Shown here: piece after piece, positions 6,898 through 12,421 of the stretch | Position numbering within the stretch: position 1 is the stretch's first letter | Layout of the letters: each line of letters begins with the position of its first letter | DNA from: Acidobacteriota bacterium | Lineage (GTDB): Bacteria > Acidobacteriota > Terriglobia > Terriglobales > Acidobacteriaceae | Direction of reading: 5' to 3' | Length of the DNA: 12,421 nt | NCBI GenBank assembly: GCA_021819255.1 | Contig: JAKART010000025.1 | Coordinates: forward strand, 1 to 12,421 | Made by a program: the position numbers and the translations under genes | Notes under the pieces: model-generated | Seen by the model: the letters and a program-made list of their open reading frames with translations, nothing else | Told to the model about the DNA's origin: nothing | Database searches by the model: none

Positions 6898-7653
6898 GTG
6901 GATAATGCAACCAAGCGCCAGTTGAAGAAGCAGGATCAGTTTGTCGCCCTTACTGAAACCGGGGTCCACTGGGCCGAGGAACACCGCCGGCAGGCCATCC
7001 TTTACGGCGTCATCGCCGTGGTGGCCACCATCGCCCTCGTCGCGGCGTATACCCTCTTTCAGAATCGCTCTTCGGCTGCCGCCACGGCCTTTGGTCAAGC
7101 CATGCAGATCTACCAGACACCGCTGGCCGGCGCCTCGACGGAGCCGATTCCCGGAGCCAAGTACTTCCCGGATGCGAAGGCTCGCGCGGCTGCCGCCCTC
7201 CCGGGATTCCAACAGGTCGCCCAACAGTACGGTCTGACCAGGTCCGGACGCCTGGCCGAGTTCTTCTCCGGTCTTGCTTGTGAGGACCTTGGCAACACCG
7301 CCTGTGCTGAGCTGGCCTTCCAAAAGGTGGCCTCCGGATGGGACAGCTCTCTGGCGGCTCTGGGGAAGGACGCGCTGGCCGATCTGGATCAAAAGACAGG
7401 GCAGGACGACACAGCGATCGCCATCTACCAAGAGCTGAGCAAGGGCCATGCCTTGACGGTGCCGGCGTCTCTGGCCAAGCTCCAGCTCGCTGAACTCTAC
7501 CAGTCCCAGGGCAAGACGGATCAGGCCCGGCAGATTCTGGCCTTGCTCAAGGACAAGGACAAGGATCCCAACGGCCGGCCCGGCGCCGCTGCCGAAATCG
7601 CAAACCAGAAGCTGAACCCATCCTCCGCTGCCGGCGCGGGAACCCCGGAGTAA
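6898..7653 (+). CDS. YfgM-like membrane-anchored TPR protein
   Basis: A 251-residue protein with a short basic cytoplasmic N-terminus (VDNATKRQLKK...), one membrane segment at about 34-54 (ILYGVIAVVATIALVAAYTLF) and a long extracytoplasmic part of helical pairs that resemble tetratricopeptide repeats (for example FSGLACEDLGNTACAELAFQKV and LAELYQSQGKTDQARQIL). This layout matches YfgM/TPR_21 proteins, which in Escherichia coli associate with the SecYEG translocon and periplasmic chaperones; the role here is inferred. I chose the GTG at 6898, with AAGGA ten bases upstream, because the family starts at this basic segment. An in-frame ATG at 6847 would add 17 residues but lies almost on the predicted transcription start. 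The tail is Ala/Gly/Pro-rich and disordered. Confidence 0.75.
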   Translation: MDNATKRQLKKQDQFVALTETGVHWAEEHRRQAILYGVIAVVATIALVAAYTLFQNRSSAAATAFGQAMQIYQTPLAGASTEPIPGAKYFPDAKARAAAALPGFQQVAQQYGLTRSGRLAEFFSGLACEDLGNTACAELAFQKVASGWDSSLAALGKDALADLDQKTGQDDTAIAIYQELSKGHALTVPASLAKLQLAELYQSQGKTDQARQILALLKDKDKDPNGRPGAAAEIANQKLNPSSAAGAGTPE

Positions 7654-7994
7654 GCCGCTTCTGCTCGCCTCCGGCATCTTGTCCACGGCGACGCTTCGCT
7701 GCTGCTGAGCGCCATCCAGACGGGACAGGAGCGGAATCCTGAGTTTCCAGACCGCCCCTTATCTCGTGGCTCCCGGCTCGCCGTCTGTCCTCCGTGGCCG
7801 GCGCGGGCGGAGCCAGACCGGATGGGAAGCGGGCTCTCCAAGCGGAAAGATTGGGCCGCGCCTCAGCCGGAAGCCCATCCCCGGCCTTGGCCTCAGGGCG
7901 AGTCCGGCTACACCGGTCTCCAGCCTGGGTACGAGCTCGCGCAACGAACCTCCTCCAGCCGGCGTCTGAGTCAGTAGATGCTCCCGGAGGCGTG
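7654..7994. other. Gap without a recognisable gene
   Basis: These 341 bases carry open frames on both strands, but their translations are Arg/Pro/Ser/Gly-rich with no hydrophobic core or known motif, as expected from GC-rich non-coding DNA. I see no strong hairpin and no clear promoter. Control signals for the downstream VWFA gene may lie here but are not visible. Confidence 0.45.
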
Positions 7995-8111
7995 ATGGCC
8001 CAGGCCAAAATGAAGAAGAGACACCGGACGCCGCACGCTGATAGTCTCAGAGGAGCACTCAAGATGGCGCCGAAGGCCGGTTGGCTCATAGAAGAAGAGG
8101 AAGACGGATGA
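7995..8111 (+). CDS. Possible 38-residue leader ORF overlapping the VWFA gene
   Basis: An ATG at 7995 with GGAGG four bases upstream opens a 38-residue frame that is basic at first (MAQAKMKKRHR) and ends in a run of acidic residues (EEEED). A second in-frame ATG at 8064 has an even better site, GAGGAG eight bases upstream, and would give a 15-residue peptide. The stop TGA overlaps the VWFA ATG in an ATGA arrangement, which is typical of translational coupling. The acidic codons also form the VWFA ribosome site, so the overlap could be incidental. No function is recognised. Confidence 0.35.
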   Translation: MAQAKMKKRHRTPHADSLRGALKMAPKAGWLIEEEEDG

Positions 8112-9445
8112 CGTTGGGAACGCAAACGAAACGGGTAGCCAGCCGAGCGGGAGGCATGGCGCTGCTGCTGGCCGCCGTAACAGCACTGGCGCCGGCGCAG
8201 AGTACAACGCCGCCGGCACAGACGCAGCAGAGCGTTCCAAACGCTCCGGAGCCCCAGGCGTTGCCCGATCTGAACACCATTACGCCGGTCAACATGGCCC
8301 CACCTTCCACTTCGGTCTCCGCGCCTATCCATCCGGCAGCCAAACCCGCTGCCGCAACCGCGGTCGAGGAGGATGATGCGGAGGATCAGCAACAGGGCCC
8401 ACCGCCGGCCAGCACCCAGAGCGCGCTCAATACCCTCAGCGTCCACGTGCAGTTCCATGAGATTCCATTCCTCGTCAAGGACTCCAAAGGGAATCTGGTT
8501 CCCGGCATTACCTGGCGGGATGTCCGGGTGTATGAGAACGGAGTGAGGCAGCAGATTCGCGTGTTCACCTCCGACCCCGCGCCGCTGGCCGTAGCGCTGG
8601 TCATCGATCAGGGCGTAACCCATGACACGATGGAGAAGATCAACGACTCTCTGGATGCGCTGCAAGGCGCCTTCTCTCCCTGGGATGAGGTCTCCGTCTT
8701 CACCTACAACGATGGCGTCACCGAGCAGACCGCGTTCACTGCGGCGCAGAGTCCGCGGCTGGGCGCGGTGCTGGACAACTCCAAAGGCGTTGGCCGCGAT
8801 CCTCTGATGGGATTGACCGGTCCCCTGTCCCATGGCGCGGTGATCAACAATTTGCCCATTGATGGCGTTACCGACTTTGGCCATCAGCCCGGCACCCTTG
8901 CTTTTACCGTGCCCAAGGAGTACCACACCCTCAACGACGCTATTCTCAAAGCGGCCAAAGAGGTCTCCACGGCGCCCCGAGGACGGCGAAGAATCATCTA
9001 TGTGATCTCCGACGGCAAGGAGTATGGCAGCCAGGCGACCCAGAAGGAGGTGATCCGGTATCTGCTGACCAACAACATCTCCGTGTGGGCCACGCAGGTG
9101 GGCGACTCCGCTATTCCGGGTGTGGGATTCCTGGACCGGATGCATATCCCCCTGACCATGCGCGACGATGTGCTACCCACGTACACGGCGAAAACTGGCG
9201 GAGAGTTTGACTCCGAGTTTCGGCCCAGAGGAATCGAACAGGCTTTCATGCAGATCACCAACCAGATTCGCGCTCAGTACACCGTTGGCTACTACACCAA
9301 CGCCAACCCCTACGACGAGAGCTATCGTCGAACGGAGATTCGGATCCTGCGGCCGGGGCTGACGATCATCTGCAAGGACGGATATTATCCCTCGGCTGCC
9401 GACAATGCGCAGGCGAACCCGGTGCATCAGACGGCGTCCCAATAA
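8108..9445 (+). CDS. Secreted VWFA-related protein (acidobacterial type)
   Basis: A 445-residue exported protein. A signal peptide (residues 1 to about 31: basic MTLGTQTKRVASR, then GGMALLLAAVTALAPAQ) is followed by a Pro/Ala/Gln-rich linker to about 105 and then the region VHVQFHEIPFLVKDSKG...LRVYENG-like, which precedes the von Willebrand factor A fold in the VWFA-related family abundant in Acidobacteriota. The VWA core starts at LAVALVIDQG (about 160) and continues through VSVFTYND and RRIIYVISDGKEYG (about 294-307). The metal site usually reads DxSxS; here it is D167-Q-G-V-T171, so the first Ser is Gly, while Asp302 of ISDG is kept. Ligand and role are unknown. GAGG lies seven bases before the ATG. 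The transporter gene follows after 32 bases, perhaps in one transcript. Confidence 0.85.
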   Translation: MTLGTQTKRVASRAGGMALLLAAVTALAPAQSTTPPAQTQQSVPNAPEPQALPDLNTITPVNMAPPSTSVSAPIHPAAKPAAATAVEEDDAEDQQQGPPPASTQSALNTLSVHVQFHEIPFLVKDSKGNLVPGITWRDVRVYENGVRQQIRVFTSDPAPLAVALVIDQGVTHDTMEKINDSLDALQGAFSPWDEVSVFTYNDGVTEQTAFTAAQSPRLGAVLDNSKGVGRDPLMGLTGPLSHGAVINNLPIDGVTDFGHQPGTLAFTVPKEYHTLNDAILKAAKEVSTAPRGRRRIIYVISDGKEYGSQATQKEVIRYLLTNNISVWATQVGDSAIPGVGFLDRMHIPLTMRDDVLPTYTAKTGGEFDSEFRPRGIEQAFMQITNQIRAQYTVGYYTNANPYDESYRRTEIRILRPGLTIICKDGYYPSAADNAQANPVHQTASQ

Positions 9446-9477
9446 AGCCTGCCCCGGGACGCACTCCGGTTCTCCTC

Positions 9478-10734
9478 ATGGCATCTGCAATCCCTTCCAA
9501 CGCGCTGCTTGCGCTCTTCTCCGCCGCCTCCTGGGGCGGCGGAGATTTTTCCGGAGGCATGGGGGTGAAGGCCTCCGGCGGCCAGGCTCCGCAAGCCGTT
9601 CGGTTTGTCCTTCTCGCCCACCTGCTCAGTCTGGCGGCGCTGGTGTCCATGGCGCTCTGCTGGACGGGCATCGCCTCCAGAAAAGACACCCATCAAGCTC
9701 AAGACTCCTCTGTCCACTATCAGACAGACCGCGCCCAGGCCGCAGATCACCCCCGGCGCCCGGCACAGCGGAGCCGGATTTGGCGCGCTTCGTGGCGGGG
9801 CATGCCGGCGGGGCCGGTCAAAAAGCAACTCTTTCTGCGGATCCTCTCCGCGCTAAAGCATTTTCAGTGTAAGTGCAACGCGACGCCTCGACTTCCATGG
9901 GCGTTTTCCCCAATGAAAACGCCACTGCACTCCCTCCGCGGTGTACCCATCAACACTGAAAATGCTATAACTCCGCAGACCGGCTCGGCTCCAGGTTCGC
10001 TCGGCCAAGCCGCAGCCGCTCTTTGGGCCATGTTGGCCGGTCTCACCGGCGCTCTCGGGGTGGTGACCTTTTATATCGCTCTTAGCCGCGGGAGCATGGG
10101 AATCCCCGCGGCTCTCAGTGGGTTGCTGGCGGCCGGAATCCCTGCGCTGGCCTCCAGCCGGATGGAGGGCGCGCCGTCCCCGCTGAGGCTGGCGGGCTTT
10201 GCGCTGGCCGGCGGAGCGATCTGGCTCATTGCGGCCGAGAACTCGCCGCAAAGGGATGGCTGGGATGGCTCCCGCCGCAGCCTGGCGCCGGCTCTATTCT
10301 CCGGAGTGATGTTTGGGGTGTACTTCATCGCTTTGAAGATGGCCAATCCTCTGGGCTTGATCGCCTCCATGGCGATCGCCAGATTCGCCAGCGTCACGCT
10401 TTGCCTGCTGGTCCTGGCAGCGCTGGCGGCCGCCCGACGCTGCGTCCCGGCTCTGCGGCAAACACGGCAGCCGGCGCCAGAACTCAGCATCCATCGAGCC
10501 GCAGTCTGGGGATGGGCGGGCGCTGTCGCGCTGCTGGATACCGGGGGAAATCTGCTGTTCATGGCCGCAACTCGCATGGGGAGGCTGGATGTGGCCTCTG
10601 TGCTTGCCAGCCTTTATCCCGCCGGAACCATCCTTCTGGCCGCATGGGTGCTCCACGAACGGCCCACACAGCGCCAGGTCGTGGGAATGATGGCCGCTCT
10701 GGCGGCCGTCATCCTGATTACCCGGCCGGTATAG
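9478..10734 (+). CDS. DMT/EamA-family transporter with a large in-frame insertion
   Basis: A 418-residue inner-membrane protein whose hydrophobic parts match a ten-helix drug/metabolite transporter: NALLALFSAASWGGGDFSGG (1), VRFVLLAHLLSLAALVSMALCW (2), then from residue 182 WAMLAGLTGALGVVTFYIAL onward in regular order, ending VVGMMAALAAVILITRP. Family members are usually about 290-310 residues. The excess lies between helices 2 and 3, roughly residues 65-181 (DNA 9670-10020), which is polar, basic and unlike the family; its part 126-164 is encoded by the palindromic element at 9854-9969. The frame stays open throughout, so this is not a frameshift. The substrate cannot be told. The ATG at 9478 has no clear ribosome site but gives a normal N-terminus; it lies 32 bases after the VWFA gene. 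Whether the expanded protein still works is open. Confidence 0.8.
   Translation: MASAIPSNALLALFSAASWGGGDFSGGMGVKASGGQAPQAVRFVLLAHLLSLAALVSMALCWTGIASRKDTHQAQDSSVHYQTDRAQAADHPRRPAQRSRIWRASWRGMPAGPVKKQLFLRILSALKHFQCKCNATPRLPWAFSPMKTPLHSLRGVPINTENAITPQTGSAPGSLGQAAAALWAMLAGLTGALGVVTFYIALSRGSMGIPAALSGLLAAGIPALASSRMEGAPSPLRLAGFALAGGAIWLIAAENSPQRDGWDGSRRSLAPALFSGVMFGVYFIALKMANPLGLIASMAIARFASVTLCLLVLAALAAARRCVPALRQTRQPAPELSIHRAAVWGWAGAVALLDTGGNLLFMAATRMGRLDVASVLASLYPAGTILLAAWVLHERPTQRQVVGMMAALAAVILITRPV
9854..9969. repeat. Palindromic element, copy 2 (116 bp, TA-bounded, within a coding region)
   Basis: TAAAGCATTTTCAGTGT (9854-9870) and ACACTGAAAATGCTATA (9953-9969) are inverted repeats with one mismatch in 17. 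In the centre GGCGTTTTC (9900-9908) pairs with GAAAACGCC (9915-9923) around a 6-base loop, the same stem as in copy 1. The copy lies in the opposite orientation to the one at 5588-5702. It is bounded by TA on both sides; removing it with one TA deletes 114 bases, a multiple of three, and leaves the transporter frame open (reading SALTPQ across the join). This pattern fits insertion at a TA target, but I cannot see an empty site. Confidence 0.85.
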
Positions 10735-10852
10735 CGCCCGCCGCAGGGCCAATATCTCCAGAGCCGCTCAAGCCCTTTCCCCGCGCGGCTTTTCCCGCGC
10801 AAGTGTGTCCCGATGCCCGGATCTTTATCAGGTTCTCGCCAACTCCTCGGGT

Positions 10853-10876
10853 TCCCGGCAGGCTTGCCTGCCGGGA
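10853..10876. terminator. Perfect 11-bp hairpin, possible transporter 3' end
   Basis: TCCCGGCAGGC (10853-10863) and GCCTGCCGGGA (10866-10876) pair perfectly around TT. In RNA the innermost pair would open to give a 4-base loop. It lies 119 bases after the transporter stop and has no T-run, so terminator function is plausible but not shown. Confidence 0.4.
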
Positions 10877-11020
10877 TGGACGCAACACGTCGCCTCAAGC
10901 CTGCTTGCGGAGAGCCATCCACACGGAAAGGCTGTGGCTATGCCTGGAGGTCCCCTTCCGTCGCCGGCTCAGGAGCAGGGACAGATTGATTTTGAGTACG
11001 GGATCCTCTTCATGCCGAGT

Positions 11021-11180
11021 CCGGCATCCTGGGAATCCGGGATCCTGGGAATTCGGGATCCTGGGAATCCGGCATCCTCGGAACTCGGGATCCTGGGAAT
11101 CCGGCATCCTGGGAATCCGGCATCCTGGGAATCCGGCATCCTGGGAATCCGGGATGCTCGGAATTCGGGATCCTCGCGAT
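11021..11180 (+). repeat. 16-bp tandem array, ten copies
   Basis: Ten head-to-tail units follow YCGGSATCCTGGGAAT. Units at 11021, 11101, 11117 and 11133 are identical (CCGGCATCCTGGGAAT). The others vary mainly at the first base, at the C/G of position 5 and at a C/G in TGGG; the last two units (11149, 11165) are the most divergent. There are no spacers, so it is not a CRISPR array. Because 16 is not a multiple of three, the array reads through all frames as a 16-residue repeat. Confidence 0.95.
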
Positions 11181-11267
11181 TCGCCCATTCAGGAAGCTCG
11201 CCCAAGGCCGGGCACACGCAACCTCCAGCCGCGGGCGGCGGAGGGAGAGATCAGAGTTTGGGGAACG

Positions 11268-11294
11268 AGCCATTCGCAGGCAGCCTGCGAATGG
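11268..11294. terminator. 27-base palindrome, possible tatA 3'-end hairpin
   Basis: GCCATTCGCAGGC (11268-11280) is followed, after one base, by its exact reverse complement (11282-11294). As RNA it gives a 12-bp stem with a 3-base loop. On the minus strand it lies about 190 bases downstream of tatA and is followed by TCGTTCCCC, a poor T-run. Confidence 0.4.
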
Positions 11295-11312
11295 CAGCCC
11301 CAGAGGGCCATT

Positions 11313-11345
11313 GGATGACTCGTGGATGACTCGTGGATGACTCGG
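11313..11345 (+). repeat. 11-bp tandem repeat, three copies
   Basis: GGATGACTCGT occurs at 11313-11323 and 11324-11334, and GGATGACTCGG at 11335-11345. It lies between the 27-base palindrome and the five-copy 16-bp array. Confidence 0.9.
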
Positions 11346-11379
11346 AAGCTCTTGATCTCGTCTCAGCCAAGGCTCTCCT

Positions 11380-11459
11380 CTTGGCTACCGATTGGCTTGG
11401 CTACCGATTGGCTTGGCTACCGATTGGCTTGGCCACCGATTGGCTTGGCCACGGATTGG
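11380..11459 (+). repeat. 16-bp tandem array, five copies
   Basis: CTTGGCTACCGATTGG occurs three times exactly (11380, 11396, 11412), then as CTTGGCCACCGATTGG (11428) and CTTGGCCACGGATTGG (11444). Changes accumulate stepwise toward the tatA side. Its sequence is unrelated to the 11021-11180 array although the period is the same. Confidence 0.95.
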
Positions 11460-11486
11460 CGATGGATCTCCAATCCGCCGCGGGCT

Positions 11487-11720
11487 CTACGCCACCGGCG
11501 GCTTTGTCGCCTCGTCGGCCTTGGGGGGGGCAATGCGCGCCGATTCGGCGGGCTTGGCGTCTGCCTTGATCTCCTCGTTGATCCCCTTCATGCCTTCCTT
11601 GAAGCCACGCAGACCTTCTCCGAGGCCCTTGCCCAGTTCAGGCAATTTCTTGCCGCCAAAGAGAAGAACGGCGAGCACCACCAGAAGAATGATGTGCCAT
11701 GGTTGCAATAGATCGCCCAT
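11487..11720 (-). CDS. tatA: Twin-arginine translocase subunit TatA
   Basis: A 77-residue TatA/E protein, the subunit that assembles with TatC to move folded proteins with twin-arginine signals across the inner membrane. A short N-terminus (MGDLLQPWH) leads to one membrane helix at about 10-21 (IILLVVLAVLLF), the conserved FGGKKLPELGKGLG hinge, an amphipathic helix (EGLRGFKEGMKGINEEI) and a charged, Ala/Pro-rich tail. Length and the FGG-K-LPELG motif favour TatA over TatB. AGGGAGA lies seven bases upstream of the ATG. No tatB or tatC is adjacent, so the complex must be completed from elsewhere. A 7-bp stem (11738-11744 with 11759-11765) lies just upstream of the ribosome site and could affect translation. 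Confidence 0.93.
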   Translation of the reverse strand: MGDLLQPWHIILLVVLAVLLFGGKKLPELGKGLGEGLRGFKEGMKGINEEIKADAKPAESARIAPPKADEATKPPVA

Positions 11721-11737
11721 ACGAGAATCTCCCTGCT

Positions 11738-11765
11738 GTCACCCACAAGCTCGGCAGCGGGTGAC
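11738..11765 (-). promoter_or_regulatory. Hairpin in the tatA leader
   Basis: GTCACCC and GGGTGAC form a 7-bp stem with a 14-base loop that ends a few bases before the tatA ribosome site AGGGAGA on the minus strand. It could tune translation. A stem this short may also be chance. Confidence 0.25.
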
Positions 11766-12015
11766 GATTTCATTGTCGCACGACTGGCCAGGAATGTCCG
11801 CTGCCCTGCCGACTCCTCCCATCTTCCGCCACCGCGCTTTGCCTCCCGCCGCCGAAGAGATTCCGGGGCAAGATCTGGCCGCAAAGCGGAGATCCAGAGA
11901 TGGAACCGGCACGAGACAGTATATCCTTGGAGAGATACAAGGCTCATCGCGGATTCACCCAGGCCCGCAAGCCGAAACGAACGCGCTGCTCGCTTGAGCG
12001 CCGCCCACGAGGAAG

Positions 12016-12421
12016 ATGCTGCAATTGATGACGAAGACCCCAGACACCGCCCCTGGCCAGTTCCGCAAGGTGGCTTGCATAACCATGTTGAGCATGATCC
12101 TTGGATGGGTGCTGGCCGCTGCCGCCGGCCTTGGCGGGCTCCAGGCGCTGGCCCAAAGTTCGAACGCCCCATCCAACAGTTCCTCAGCCAGCCAGACGCA
12201 GAACCCTACTACCGCTCCCGGAACCGCTCCCATGTCCGAGGAGACAGCGGCGGCGCTGGCTCCCTATACGGGGCCCAAGTATGACAATCGCTGGGATCTT
12301 TACGGCGGTTTGATGTTCATGAATGGACAGGCGGGACAGACCATCCCCGTGCGCTTTAATATGGGCGGCGCCGAAGGCATGCTGGCTTACTGGCTGAATG
12401 GCCGATTCGCACTGGCGACGG
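12016..12421 (+). CDS. Secreted, probably outer-membrane, protein, cut by the right edge
   Basis: An open frame from ATG 12016 runs off the window, giving 135 residues. GAGGA lies only three bases before this ATG; an in-frame ATG at 12028 gives a longer spacing and is an alternative. The N-terminus has basic residues (Lys7, Arg18, Lys19), a hydrophobic run at about 20-46 and a plausible signal-peptidase site at ALA-Q. A Ser/Thr/Gln/Pro-rich linker follows to about 85. The next part, NRWDLYGGLMFMNGQ... and GMLAYWLNGRFALAT, alternates aromatic and small residues as in beta-barrel strands and resembles the opening of porin-like proteins in Acidobacteriota; this is judged by eye. It is transcribed away from tatA, with 295 bases between the starts. 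Confidence 0.65.
   Translation, partial: MLQLMTKTPDTAPGQFRKVACITMLSMILGWVLAAAAGLGGLQALAQSSNAPSNSSSASQTQNPTTAPGTAPMSEETAAALAPYTGPKYDNRWDLYGGLMFMNGQAGQTIPVRFNMGGAEGMLAYWLNGRFALAT

Larger units (their letters stand above)
10735..11486. other. Repeat-rich gap between the transporter and tatA
   Basis: These 752 bases hold no credible gene. In order they contain a perfect hairpin (10853-10876), a ten-copy 16-bp array (11021-11180), a 27-base palindrome (11268-11294), three copies of an 11-bp unit (11313-11345) and a five-copy 16-bp array (11380-11459). Long open frames across the first array exist only because the repeat lacks stop codons in every frame. The genes on either side converge here. Confidence 0.6.

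Noticed and set aside
7547..9145. Long minus-strand frame of 532 residues
   Set aside because: It is the antisense shadow of the TPR and VWFA genes, is Arg/Gly-rich and matches no family; the plus-strand genes have clear signal peptide, membrane and domain features.
9478..10734. Frameshifted or split transporter pseudogene
   Set aside because: The frame is continuous through the insertion and all later membrane segments are in the same frame, so a decayed gene cannot be inferred from sequence alone.
11021..11180. CRISPR array
   Set aside because: The 16-bp units are head to tail with no spacers, and no cas gene is present.
10895..11217. Repeat-rich proteins on the minus strand across the 16-bp array
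   Set aside because: The array has no stop codon in any frame, so open frames appear automatically; there is no supporting ribosome site or domain.

Overview
The window looks like chromosomal DNA of a GC-rich member of the Acidobacteriota, probably Terriglobia/Acidobacteriaceae. The best clues are a secreted VWFA-related protein of the type common in that phylum, a YfgM-like single-pass TPR protein, an orphan GvpL/F protein and long, hairpin-rich intergenic regions. The assignment rests on protein resemblance judged by eye, not on a database search. No rRNA, tRNA, CRISPR array, phage gene or transposase was seen.

Layout. 1-2582 (minus): a tryptophan block, trpE then trpG, followed by the start of a secreted protein that runs off the left edge. 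2583-2974: divergent control region. 2975-4261 (plus): glutamate dehydrogenase, followed by a 16-bp tandem repeat that multiplies one arm of its terminator-like hairpin. 4516-5286 (plus): PgsA phospholipid synthase. 5287-5699: hairpin-rich gap holding palindromic element copy 1. 5700-6458 (minus): GvpL/F-type protein, convergent with pgsA. 6459-6897: divergent region with two inverted repeats. 6898-7653 (plus): YfgM-like TPR protein. 7654-7994: gap. 7995-9445 (plus): a possible 38-residue ORF overlapping the start of the VWFA protein. 9478-10734 (plus): DMT/EamA transporter carrying palindromic element copy 2 inside its reading frame. 10735-11486: gap with hairpins and three tandem arrays. 11487-11720 (minus): tatA. 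12016-end (plus): secreted, probably outer-membrane, protein cut by the right edge.

The genes are mostly housekeeping (tryptophan, glutamate, phospholipid, protein export) and do not form one pathway. The interesting part is the repeat biology. Two copies of a ~115-bp, TA-bounded palindromic element share a strongly conserved core hairpin, while their outer arms differ but stay self-complementary. One copy sits on a convergent 3' junction; the other is read through, in frame, as about 39 residues of a membrane transporter. Separately, three tandem arrays of unrelated sequence all have exactly a 16-bp period. These are the best candidates for something undescribed here.
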